From NCBI GenBank assembly GCA_004556655.1, contig SFGF01000013.1, positions 1 to 59,833 on the forward strand: a stretch of 59,833 bases of DNA, in the 5' to 3' direction. Source of the stretch: Lachnospiraceae bacterium (GTDB lineage: Bacteria; Bacillota; Clostridia; Lachnospirales; Lachnospiraceae). This document shows positions 8,565-15,997 of the stretch, one piece after another (position 1 is the stretch's first letter; the number at the start of each line of letters is the position of its first letter). The notes under the pieces are model-generated. The model made no database searches, had not been told where the DNA came from, and was given only the letters and a program-made list of their open reading frames with translations. A program made the position numbers and the translations under genes.

Positions 8565-10175
8565 ATGTATGCACCATATCCAGTAAATATGATGGAATCT
8601 ATCAAAAAGGTAGAAGCTACAAGAGCAGAACGTATGGCAACAGAGCCCAGACGTTTAACAGCTGATGAAAAAGACGCTCTTTTGAAAGAGTTCCATCCGG
8701 ATTATAACCCAGATGCGTTTGCAGAGATTAAAGTCGGACCAAACAAAGGTCAGAAAGCTCCGCTTGAGCTTACAGAAATGCTTCATTCAACAAGCCGTCT
8801 GATGGGAGAAAATATTGATCTTACAAAAATAGATTATGACGTCGATGTACTTGTAATTGGTGGCGGCGGAGCTGGTTCTTCCTGTGCAATTGAGGCTCAC
8901 AATGCAGGTGCAGATGTAATGATCGTTACAAAACTTCGCATTGGTGATGCAAATACCATGATGGCAGAAGGCGGCATTCAGGCAGCAGACAAAGAAAATG
9001 ATTCACCGGTACAGCATTATCTGGATTGCTTTGGTGGTGGACACTTTGCTGCGAAACCGGAGCTTGTAAAGAGACTGGTAATGGAAGCTCCGGATGCAAT
9101 CAAATGGCTCAACGAGCTTGGCGTTGAGTTTGATAAAGAAGAAGACGGAAGAATGGTAACTACACATGGCGGTGGTACTTCAAGAAAGAGAATGCATGCT
9201 GCAAAAGATTATTCCGGAGCAGAAATCATGCGTACAGTGAGAGATGAAGTTTTGAATCTTGGTATCCCGGTAGTTGAATTTACTTCAGCTGTTGAACTTC
9301 TGAAAGATCAAAAAGGACAGGTTGCCGGTGCTGTTCTCCTTAACATGGAAACAGGAGACTATGCGGTTGCGAGAGCGAAGACCGTAGTTATTGCAACAGG
9401 TGGCGCAGGAAGAATGCACTATCAGGGATTTCCAACATCCAACCACTACGGTGCAACCGCAGATGGACTTGTATTGGGATACAGAGCCGGTGCTTCACTT
9501 CTTTATCAGGATTCTATCCAGTATCATCCAACAGGTGCAGTATATCCATCACAGATCCTTGGCGCATTAGTAACAGAAAAAGTTCGCTCCGTTGGTGCAC
9601 AGCTTGTAAATGCAAACGGAGAAGCTTACATACATCCCCTGGAAACCCGTGATGTAAATGCATCCGGTGTGATCCGTGAGTGCAGAGAAGGACGCGGTGT
9701 AGAAGTTCCAGGTGGAGCACAGGGCGTATGGCTTGATACCCCGATGATTGAAATTCTTGGCGGAGAGGGAACCATCGAAAAGAGAATCCCGGCTATGTTC
9801 CGTATGTACATGAACTATGGCATCGATATGAGAAAGGTTCCAATCCTGATTTATCCAACGCTTCACTATCAGAATGGTGGTCTTGAGATTAATGGTGATG
9901 GATTTACAAAAGAAATTCCGAATCTTTTAGTTGCAGGAGAAGCTGCAGGCGGAATTCATGGAAGAAACAGACTGATGGGTAACTCTCTTCTGGATGTGAT
10001 TGTATTTGGCAGAAATGCTGGTAAAAAAGCTGCTGAAAAATGCAAATCTGTTGAGCTTGGGGAGTTGAGCCTCAATCACATCAATGCATATGCAGAGGAA
10101 CTTAAAGCGGCAGGTGTAGAGACAGGCAATGTTTCTCCATTATTACTTCCCGAATATGCCAGACACGAAAGATAG
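8565..10175 (+). CDS. frdA: Fumarate reductase/succinate dehydrogenase-family flavoprotein (non-covalent FAD type)
   Basis: A 536-residue flavoprotein with an 88-residue N-terminal extension before the Rossmann motif GGGGAG (99-104). Active-site features are kept: QYHPTG near 320, EKVRS near 340, LHYQNGG with His near 434 and GRNRLMGNS near 467. The His that bonds FAD covalently in membrane FrdA/SdhA (SHT..AEGG) is N130 here (ANTMMAEGG). FAD should therefore be non-covalent, as in soluble fumarate reductases, TfrA and NadB. No FrdC or FrdD anchor gene is present. The operon context (fumarase next, malate dehydrogenase first) supports fumarate reduction to succinate. L-aspartate oxidase is disfavoured because no nadA or nadC is adjacent. 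Confidence 0.85.
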   Translation: MYAPYPVNMMESIKKVEATRAERMATEPRRLTADEKDALLKEFHPDYNPDAFAEIKVGPNKGQKAPLELTEMLHSTSRLMGENIDLTKIDYDVDVLVIGGGGAGSSCAIEAHNAGADVMIVTKLRIGDANTMMAEGGIQAADKENDSPVQHYLDCFGGGHFAAKPELVKRLVMEAPDAIKWLNELGVEFDKEEDGRMVTTHGGGTSRKRMHAAKDYSGAEIMRTVRDEVLNLGIPVVEFTSAVELLKDQKGQVAGAVLLNMETGDYAVARAKTVVIATGGAGRMHYQGFPTSNHYGATADGLVLGYRAGASLLYQDSIQYHPTGAVYPSQILGALVTEKVRSVGAQLVNANGEAYIHPLETRDVNASGVIRECREGRGVEVPGGAQGVWLDTPMIEILGGEGTIEKRIPAMFRMYMNYGIDMRKVPILIYPTLHYQNGGLEINGDGFTKEIPNLLVAGEAAGGIHGRNRLMGNSLLDVIVFGRNAGKKAAEKCKSVELGELSLNHINAYAEELKAAGVETGNVSPLLLPEYARHER

Positions 10176-10180
10176 GAAGT

Positions 10181-10256
10181 AAGAGAAATATGTTCAAGGG
10201 ATGTCAGAGGGAACGCCCCGGTGTCAGCACTTTGAACCATACGTACAATTTCTCTT
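10181..10256 (+). other. Structured spacer between frdA and fumarase genes
   Basis: The 165-base gap contains nested complementary arms: AAGAGAAAT (10181-10189) with ATTTCTCTT (10248-10256), GTTCAA (10192-10197) with TTGAAC (10232-10237), and an inner GGG-AACG-CCC hairpin at 10209-10218. There is no U-run, so it is not a standard terminator. It may stabilise or process the mRNA. I do not recognise it as a named riboswitch. Confidence 0.4.
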
Positions 10257-10262
10257 GTGGAA

Positions 10263-10291
10263 TGTACAAAAGAACGGGTTTATGGTAAAAT
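10263..10291 (+). promoter_or_regulatory. Candidate internal promoter for fumarase genes
   Basis: TGTACA (10263-10268), 17 bases, then TAAAAT (10286-10291), preceded by TGG as an extended -10 element. The -35 box is a 4/6 match. It would allow fumarase to be made apart from the long operon. Confidence 0.4.
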
Positions 10292-10296
10292 GAATC

Positions 10297-10319
10297 GGAC
10301 AGGGGACAGTCCCCTGTCC
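10297..10319. repeat. GGGGACAGT palindromic repeat, collapsed copy 2
   Basis: GGACAGGGGAC and GTCCCCTGTCC are perfect 11-base arms around a single A. Compared with the copies at 1 and 15896, the inner part (TTCTGTGTCC and its complement) is missing. It lies between the candidate promoter and the fumarase start. Confidence 0.75.
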
Positions 10320-10340
10320 TAAAGAAAGGAGATATTTCAG

Positions 10341-11183
10341 ATGCGTGAGATAGAAGTAAGCCGGATCACGGATGTAGTGGAAAAGCTCTGTATCGCTGCC
10401 AATGAGCATCTTCCGGAAGATGTGAAATGTGCGATCAGAAATTGCCGTGCATGTGAAGACGGTGAAATAGCAAAAGGTGTTCTGGATAATATTATTGAAA
10501 ATTTTGAAATTGCGGATAAAGAATGTGTCCCAATTTGTCAGGATACAGGAATGGCATGTGTATTTCTGGAAATCGGACAGGATGTACATATGGTAGGAGG
10601 CGATTTGACAGAAGCTGTCAATGAAGGTGTACGCCGTGGATACGATAAAGGATATCTGAGAAAATCTGTGGTAAAGGATCCTGTACGTCGTGGTAATACA
10701 GGGGACAATACACCAGCTATGATTTATACAGAAATCGTTCCGGGTGAAAATATTAAGATTACAGTAGGTCCGAAAGGCTTCGGAAGTGAAAATATGAGTG
10801 CGGTTCGTATGTTTAAACCGTCTGCAGGTCTGCAGGGAATTAAGGATTTTATCATTGAAACAGTGGAAAATGCAGGACCGAATCCGTGTCCTCCTATGGT
10901 AGTAGGTGTGGGAATCGGAGGGACTTTTGATAAAGCAGCTCTGCTTGCAAAGAAAGCGCTGATGCGACCGATTGATTCTTCCAACCCGGATCCGTTTTAT
11001 GCAGATCTGGAAGTGGAGATGCTTGATAAAATCAATAAGCTGGGTATCGGACCCCAGGGATTTGGCGGAAAGACCACAGCAATCGGTCTGAATATCGAAA
11101 CTCTGCCGACACACATTGCCGGTATGCCATGTGCAATTAACATTAACTGTCATGTGACCCGTCATAAAACGGAGGTGATTTAA
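10341..11183 (+). CDS. fumA: Class I fumarate hydratase, alpha (N-terminal) subunit
   Basis: 280 residues, matching the N-terminal Fe-S half of class I fumarase. Cluster cysteines are expected among the conserved positions (CQDTGMACVF near 65-74, PNPCPPMVVGVGIGG near 183-197, and a C-terminal INCHVTRH). It interconverts malate and fumarate. The beta subunit begins immediately after the stop. L(+)-tartrate dehydratase has the same two-subunit layout and cannot be excluded by sequence alone, but malate dehydrogenase and fumarate reductase in the same cluster make fumarase the natural call. Confidence 0.88.
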   Translation: MREIEVSRITDVVEKLCIAANEHLPEDVKCAIRNCRACEDGEIAKGVLDNIIENFEIADKECVPICQDTGMACVFLEIGQDVHMVGGDLTEAVNEGVRRGYDKGYLRKSVVKDPVRRGNTGDNTPAMIYTEIVPGENIKITVGPKGFGSENMSAVRMFKPSAGLQGIKDFIIETVENAGPNPCPPMVVGVGIGGTFDKAALLAKKALMRPIDSSNPDPFYADLEVEMLDKINKLGIGPQGFGGKTTAIGLNIETLPTHIAGMPCAININCHVTRHKTEVI

Positions 11184-11741
11184 ATGGAAAAACATATTAC
11201 ACTGCCTCTTACAGAAGAACTGGCAAGAACTCTTCATGCAGGAGATACCGTATATCTGACAGGAACCATTTACACATCCCGTGACGCAGGTCACAAGAGA
11301 ATGTGTGAGGCACTTGCCAGAGGAGAGAAACTTCCTTTTGACCCGACAGATGCTACGATTTATTATGTAGGGCCAACTCCGGCAAAACCGGGACAGGTAA
11401 TCGGATCTGCAGGACCGACTACCAGTGGTCGTATGGATGCCTATGCTCCGACCATGATGTCTGTAGGTGCCCGCGGAATGATCGGAAAAGGTGCCCGCCT
11501 GCCGGAAGTAGTAGATGCTATGAAAAAATATAGTGGTGTGTATTTCGGAGCAATCGGTGGTGCCGGAGCATTGCTTGCGAAATGTATCAAAAAAGCAGAA
11601 CTGATTGCATATGAGGATCTTGGTGCGGAAGCTCTGAGAGAATTGTATGTAGAAGATATGCCGCTTGTGGTTATCATTGACTGTGAGGGAAACAACCTTT
11701 ATGAAGAAGGACGTGCGGCTTATTTGAAACAGCATAGCTAA
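11184..11741 (+). CDS. fumB: Class I fumarate hydratase, beta (C-terminal) subunit
   Basis: 185 residues, matching the C-terminal half of class I fumarase or tartrate dehydratase (GDTVYLTGTIYTSRDAGHKR, GPTTSGRMDAYAP, GRMDAY..MMSVGARGMIGKG, FGAIGGAGALL). It is coupled to the alpha subunit with no gap (TAAATG) and a GGAGGTGATT ribosome-binding site inside the alpha gene. Both subunits are needed for activity. It completes the malate-to-succinate route with the upstream reductase. Confidence 0.87.
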   Translation: MEKHITLPLTEELARTLHAGDTVYLTGTIYTSRDAGHKRMCEALARGEKLPFDPTDATIYYVGPTPAKPGQVIGSAGPTTSGRMDAYAPTMMSVGARGMIGKGARLPEVVDAMKKYSGVYFGAIGGAGALLAKCIKKAELIAYEDLGAEALRELYVEDMPLVVIIDCEGNNLYEEGRAAYLKQHS

Positions 11742-11768
11742 AATAAATGAGGAAATGGAGAAAATAAC

Positions 11769-12080
11769 ATGACAGATTTGCTGGAAGCACTTATGATACT
11801 TTGTTTTGGACTTTCCTGGCCGATTTCCATCCGTAAATCATGGGTATCAAGAACAGCAAAAGGAAAAAGCCTTTTCTTTGAGTTCTTTATCTGGATCGGA
11901 TATATTTTCGGTATTGCGCGGAAGATTATTTTGTGGAGCACAGCTACAGGGCCATTAGGCTGGCTGTTTTATCTGGGATGGTTCTTCTATGTATTGAATA
12001 TAGTAGAAATCACCATTGATATGGGATTGTATTTCCGAAATGTGAAGCTGGATCAGGAAAGAGATGCAGCAAGGAAATAA
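11769..12080 (+). CDS. Small PQ-loop-like membrane protein
   Basis: 103 residues with about three hydrophobic helices (roughly 5-21, 35-56 and 62-88) and a charged C-terminal tail. The first helix ends in LSWPISIRKSW, which recalls PQ-loop/SemiSWEET half-transporters. It starts 27 bases after fumB with a GGAG ribosome-binding site, and the operon terminator follows it. It therefore seems to be the last gene of the fermentation operon. A link to dicarboxylate movement is only a guess. No enzyme motif is visible. Confidence 0.6.
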   Translation: MTDLLEALMILCFGLSWPISIRKSWVSRTAKGKSLFFEFFIWIGYIFGIARKIILWSTATGPLGWLFYLGWFFYVLNIVEITIDMGLYFRNVKLDQERDAARK

Positions 12081-12114
12081 ATGATGTACAATTGAATCAT
12101 TGATGTGTTTAGCA

Positions 12115-12180
12115 AAGGTTATGCCTCTTTGCAGAGATAATAGGGTATTCAGTCTCTGAAAGTGGCATAGCCTTATTTTT
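12115..12180 (+). terminator. Terminator of the fermentation operon
   Basis: AAGGTTATGCC (12115-12125) pairs with GGCATAGCCTT (12164-12174), and an inner CAGAGA/TCTCTG hairpin fills the loop. ATTTTT follows. It closes the cluster after the small membrane protein. Confidence 0.75.
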
Positions 12181-12190
12181 AACAATAATG

Positions 12191-12242
12191 TTTCCATAAA
12201 TGGTAACTTGTTATTACCATTTATGGAAATGTGCGTTATGAT
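12191..12242 (+). promoter_or_regulatory. Large palindromic operator overlapping a candidate promoter
   Basis: A perfect 16-base inverted repeat (12191-12206 and 12214-12229) has a 7-base spacer. Each arm contains CCATAAATGG or its complement, itself nearly palindromic. TTACCA (12214-12219), 17 bases, TATGAT (12237-12242) forms a possible promoter whose -35 box lies in the right arm. A dimeric repressor here would block transcription, and the XRE-Uma2 protein encoded next is the obvious candidate. Confidence 0.5.
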
Positions 12243-12364
12243 AAATATATAAAATCCATTTTTGAATATCCGATATTGGAAAAGTTAACTAAATCTGAAC
12301 GATGGTCCTGTAGAGTGAACTTGAAGTATGCTCATTGTAAGACACAGATACGTGGAGGTTACTT

Positions 12365-13153
12365 ATGAATATTGATGAATTAAAAAAGATGAAAGAGAAA
12401 GCGAAACTCACCAACCAGGAAATTGCCGATTTATCAGGAATTCCTGTAAGTACAGTGAATAAGATTTTTTCCGGCGTGACGCAAAATCCCCGATATGCCA
12501 CTTTGCTTGCGATTGAAGAAGTATTGTCTGTAAAGGAAAAGATTCCATTTACCTATGATACGGTAAGACAGGAACCCATGATGGTCAGAGAAAGCCCTGC
12601 TCCATATCAGTACAGGGCAAGGCAGTATGAGGGGAGAGATATAGAGCAATTGTCTGAGGGAGTGTATGCGGAACTTCTGAATGGAAAATTGTATATGCAG
12701 GCAGCACCTAACCGTTTGCATCAGTATCTGGTTACGAATCTGTTGTATACAATACAAAGTTATATTCGGGAAAATCATGGGAAATGTCATGTGTATCCTG
12801 CACCTTTTGATGTTCGCTTGTTTGGAGATGACAGCTGTATTGTTCAGCCGGATCTTTCTGTAATCTGCAGGAAAGAACTGTTGACAGAGAAGGGGTGTTC
12901 CGGTGCACCTGACTGGGTAATCGAGATTGCTTCTGCCAGTAATTCAGGATATGATTATATTACAAAAATGATGATGTATCAGAAAGCCGGTGTATGGGAA
13001 TATTGGATCGTGGATCCGGAGGAAGAGAAAATTACAGTATTGAATTTTGAGAATCCGGCAAAAACCGGAGAATATCATTTTGGTGACAAGGTATGCTCAG
13101 GAATTCTTGAAAATCTGGTGATACGAGTGGAAGATTTTATGGAGGATGAATAA
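12365..13153 (+). CDS. XRE helix-turn-helix fused to Uma2-family (DUF820) nuclease-like domain
   Basis: 262 residues. Residues 1-60 form a Cro/C1-type helix-turn-helix (LTNQEIADLSGIPVSTVNKI). Residues 75-262 match Uma2/DUF820, a PD-(D/E)xK-fold family: QPDLSVI, PDWVIEIASASN and a YQKAGVWEYWIVDP tail. Uma2 proteins are widespread and poorly understood. The start ATG follows TGGAGG by 6 bases. A 16-base-arm palindrome lies about 135 bases upstream. Coupled to the fliB-like gene (TAAATG). DNA binding with autoregulation is likely; nuclease activity is uncertain. Confidence 0.82.
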   Translation: MNIDELKKMKEKAKLTNQEIADLSGIPVSTVNKIFSGVTQNPRYATLLAIEEVLSVKEKIPFTYDTVRQEPMMVRESPAPYQYRARQYEGRDIEQLSEGVYAELLNGKLYMQAAPNRLHQYLVTNLLYTIQSYIRENHGKCHVYPAPFDVRLFGDDSCIVQPDLSVICRKELLTEKGCSGAPDWVIEIASASNSGYDYITKMMMYQKAGVWEYWIVDPEEEKITVLNFENPAKTGEYHFGDKVCSGILENLVIRVEDFMEDE

Positions 13154-14290
13154 ATGCGATATATGAAACCCCATTACTATGATGCATTCAGATGCATTGC
13201 GGATCAATGTCCCGAAACCTGCTGTGCGGGATGGCAAATTGTGATAGATGAAGATTCACTTGAAAAATATAGCCGGATTGAAAATTCTTTTGGGAACAGG
13301 ATCAGGAATTCTGTAGACTGGGAAGAAGGAATTTTTTATCAATATGACAAAAGATGTGCTTTTCTGAATGAACAAAATCTCTGTGACCTTCAAAGTGAGT
13401 TGGGAGAAGAAGCACTCTGTGATACATGCAGAAGATATCCGCGCCATGTAGAAGAATACGAAGGCCTTCGGGAATATTCCCTTTCTCTTTCCTGTCCGGT
13501 GGCTGCCGCTATGATTCTGCAAGAAAAAGAGCCGGTCACTTTTCAGGAGTGGGAAACAAATGAAGAGGATGAGTTTGAAGAATTTGATTTTCTCATGTTC
13601 ACTCAGTTGGAAGATGCGAGAGATGTTATCTTTCAAATCATACAAAACAGAGAAATTGATCTGCGCATCCGTATGAAAAAGATTTTGAATTTTGCCCGTA
13701 AATTACAGAGCTGCATTAATGAAGAAAGAAGTTATGATGTGGATGGAATAATTGAGTTCTATCGGGTATGGAGCGAAGAAGGGTGGAGGAAAGATCGGGA
13801 AAAAGAAGAAAATGGAGAGAATGAAGCTGCAGAAGAGATTCCTTATGATAGGATGGTGAAAAATTTTTCCGTATTTTATAAGATGGAACATCTGCATAGC
13901 AAGTGGACAAAGAGATTGGATGATACATGGAAAGTTTTATACGAAAAAGGTGAAAGTTACTATAGGGATATCTGGAATCAATTTCATAAAGCGTATGGAT
14001 ATCATAGTGTAAACAAAAAGGAGTGGGAAAGGACAGGAGAACAGCTGTTGATGTTTTTTGTATACACCTATTTTTGCGGGGCAGTATATGATGATATGAT
14101 ATATACCAAAATTGCATTATCTGTTTTCTCAGTAGTATGGATCCAGGAATTTTTTATGGTTTTATGGATAACGAGGCAGGGAAAGGTCAGCATGGAAGAG
14201 ATGATTGAGACCGCGTACAGTTATGCGAGAGAAGTAGAACATTCGGATCTGAATCTGTATATATTGGAGGAGTGGCTGGATAAAGCGTAA
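13154..14290 (+). CDS. fliB: FliB-like flagellin lysine-N-methylase family protein
   Basis: 378 residues. The N-terminal cysteine-rich segment CPETCCAGWQI near 19-29, CAFLNEQNLCDL near 63 and CDTCRRYPRH near 86 matches the FliB/YkgJ-like Fe-S or Zn-binding start of flagellin lysine methylases. The C-terminal 200 residues are poorly conserved. It follows the XRE-Uma2 gene without a gap. No flagellar gene is in the window, so the substrate is unknown here. Many non-motile Lachnospiraceae carry such orphan copies. Confidence 0.72.
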   Translation: MRYMKPHYYDAFRCIADQCPETCCAGWQIVIDEDSLEKYSRIENSFGNRIRNSVDWEEGIFYQYDKRCAFLNEQNLCDLQSELGEEALCDTCRRYPRHVEEYEGLREYSLSLSCPVAAAMILQEKEPVTFQEWETNEEDEFEEFDFLMFTQLEDARDVIFQIIQNREIDLRIRMKKILNFARKLQSCINEERSYDVDGIIEFYRVWSEEGWRKDREKEENGENEAAEEIPYDRMVKNFSVFYKMEHLHSKWTKRLDDTWKVLYEKGESYYRDIWNQFHKAYGYHSVNKKEWERTGEQLLMFFVYTYFCGAVYDDMIYTKIALSVFSVVWIQEFFMVLWITRQGKVSMEEMIETAYSYAREVEHSDLNLYILEEWLDKA

Positions 14291-14409
14291 GATACTGTAA
14301 AACAACAAAAAACACAATCTAAATATATGCAAATGCAAATGTGATTATATTCACAATATCAAAAAGAATTCAGCGCCAATATAATTGTAAAAAATACCAC
14401 GTAGAGGCG

Positions 14410-14643
14410 GTGATTACAATTATCAGTTACGATCCCCTATGGGAAACCATGAAGAAAAAGGGTATTTCCCAGTATAAACTAATAAATGAAGGGATTGATA
14501 ATAAAACACTGGATTCATTGAAAAAAGGTGGCAACATTACGATGCGTACCCTTGAAAATATTTGTAGAATTCTGGATTGTAATCCCAATCAGGTAGTCAG
14601 ATTTGTATCGGATAAGGAAAATAATAACAAATCTGAAGGATGA
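14410..14643 (+). CDS. Small XRE-family transcriptional regulator
   Basis: About 70-78 residues. The readable core runs SYDPLWETMKKKGISQYKLI, NKTLDSLKKG, MRTLENICRILDCNPNQV, a typical short Cro-like helix-turn-helix. The start is unclear. The in-frame GTG at 14341 is far upstream, the GTG at 14410 overlaps the GAGGCGGTGA ribosome-binding-like sequence, and ATT/ATC codons at 14413-14424 are also possible starts. The small gene downstream overlaps its stop, so the pair is co-transcribed. Confidence 0.7.
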   Translation: MITIISYDPLWETMKKKGISQYKLINEGIDNKTLDSLKKGGNITMRTLENICRILDCNPNQVVRFVSDKENNNKSEG

Positions 14644-14882
14644 AAATGGAAAAGGGAAAAAGTACGGGGCTTCAGATTTACGAGAAGCACAAAGAAATTG
14701 TCTGCAGATATATTGCACGACGGATTCCCGGACAAGGTGAGGATATGCTGCTTCGTATTGGGAAAAAAGTCTGGGAGCAAGCAGCAATTAAGGAACAAGA
14801 ATTTGAAAAGAAGACAGAAAAAGAACAAGTCTGTCTGTTGCTTGCGATAGTGGAACAAATCATCAAAAATAAAGATTATTGA
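14640..14882 (+). CDS. Small hypothetical protein, charged, helical
   Basis: 80 residues, Lys/Glu-rich and probably all helical, with no signal peptide or membrane segment. It overlaps the XRE stop (ATGA) and ends against the convergent AraC gene, overlapping its 3' end by 7 bases. A second ATG at 14646 is an equally good start. I do not recognise a family. The coupling suggests a partner of the small regulator. Confidence 0.55.
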   Translation: MKMEKGKSTGLQIYEKHKEIVCRYIARRIPGQGEDMLLRIGKKVWEQAAIKEQEFEKKTEKEQVCLLLAIVEQIIKNKDY

Positions 14883-15769
14883 GACAGATCGCTGACCTGA
14901 TATTGGGTTGGTGTACATCCCATGCGTTCTTTGAATACTTTTGTGTAATAAGAGGAACTGGAAAATCCGACAAGACTGGCTACTTCTGTGATGGAAGTTT
15001 GTCCGCTCGTAAGTAGTGGAAGACTTTTTTCAATTCGGTATGACAACAGATATTCAAACAGTGATTCTTTCATATGTTTTTTAAAAAAACGACAACATTC
15101 ACTCTGACAGATATTTGCTTCAGCGGCGATATCAGCCAGGGTGATTTTTTCTGTATAATGAGACTGAAGGTACGACAGGATTTTTTTCAGACGGTCCATG
15201 TTTTTCAGCACACCTGTCTTTTCCTCCGTTTGGTCAGAAACAGCATTTTCCCAAATCAGAAGCCAGATTCCGGAGAGCATTTGCTGAAGCTGCATCTCAT
15301 AGGAAGAAGTGGGACGGGAGGAAAGTTCCCAGATCGAAGTCAGGCTCTCCAGTATTTTGTTTTGCCAGAATATATAAGGAGAAAGATGAAAACCTGCCAG
15401 TGAAGCATTGTCGGTGATTTTATTTACATATTTGGTCTGAAGGATACTGTTTTCATATCCGTAGAGAAAGCGGGGATGAAAAGTAGTAGAGATATAAATA
15501 CAGTCAGATTCATTGCAGGAAGAACCAGTGTGAAGAATATTGGAATTGCAGAACAGACCTTCCCCCTGATGAAGATGATAGACTGTATCATTCACTTGAT
15601 AATTCATCTCTCCCTGAAGAAGAATTGTAAGTTCAATTTCTTTGTGCCAGTGCCATAAAAAAGATTTCCGTTCATAGCGGGAAAGCTGTTCATAACTTAC
15701 ATTGACCGGAAATTCATAGGTCCCGTGAGACTTTAATTCTCGTTTGTTTGTATCCAGATGAAGCTGCAT
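14876..15769 (-). CDS. AraC-family transcriptional regulator with cupin sensor domain
   Basis: About 297 residues from the ATG at 15769, which has AGGAG 7 bases upstream; the longer reading from 15814 has no good ribosome-binding site. The N-terminal half is an AraC-type cupin (HWHKEIELTILLQGEMNYQV, HLHQGEGLFCNSNILH). The C-terminal 100 residues hold two helix-turn-helix motifs (ITLADIAAEANICQSECCRFF, TSITEVASLVGFSSSSYYTKVFK). Divergent from galK, so control of the galactokinase-xylulokinase operon is the simplest inference. The inducer is unknown. Confidence 0.85.
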   Translation of the reverse strand: MQLHLDTNKRELKSHGTYEFPVNVSYEQLSRYERKSFLWHWHKEIELTILLQGEMNYQVNDTVYHLHQGEGLFCNSNILHTGSSCNESDCIYISTTFHPRFLYGYENSILQTKYVNKITDNASLAGFHLSPYIFWQNKILESLTSIWELSSRPTSSYEMQLQQMLSGIWLLIWENAVSDQTEEKTGVLKNMDRLKKILSYLQSHYTEKITLADIAAEANICQSECCRFFKKHMKESLFEYLLSYRIEKSLPLLTSGQTSITEVASLVGFSSSSYYTKVFKERMGCTPTQYQVSDLSQ

Positions 15770-15895
15770 AAAAGGTCTCCTGCTAAAAATAAAAGATGAT
15801 ATAAAAAAGCGCAATATATTGATGAAACATGCAAAAATAATTATTGTACATTTATATATTTCTCATTATAATGATAATCAAAGGAAAGTCAAGGG

Positions 15896-15959
15896 ATGCG
15901 GACAGGGGACAGTTCTGTGTCCAGGTGTTCCTGGACACAGAACTGTCCCCTGTCCGCAT
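15896..15959. repeat. GGGGACAGTTCTGTGTCC palindromic repeat, copy 3 (full length)
   Basis: A perfect inverted repeat with 30-base arms (15896-15925 and 15930-15959) around TGTT. The outer ends read ATGCGGACAGGGG and its complement. It lies between the divergent AraC and galK genes. It would form a strong hairpin on either strand but has no U-run. Confidence 0.85.
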
Positions 15960-15997
15960 CAACCTTGCTTTCAAAAATATATAAAAGGAGAAGAAGT

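Noticed and set aside
8565..10175. L-aspartate oxidase (NadB)
   Set aside because: Non-covalent FAD is shared with NadB, but neighbours are an FrdB-like subunit and fumarase, and nadA/nadC are absent.
10224..11735. Long reverse-strand open frame of 503 codons over the fumarase genes
   Set aside because: It mirrors both fumarase subunits, is rich in Cys, His and Ser typical of antisense frames, and has no ribosome-binding site or family resemblance.
15896..15997. N-terminal extension of galactokinase
   Set aside because: It translates the palindromic repeat; the ATG at 15998 has a proper ribosome-binding site and family-like N-terminus.
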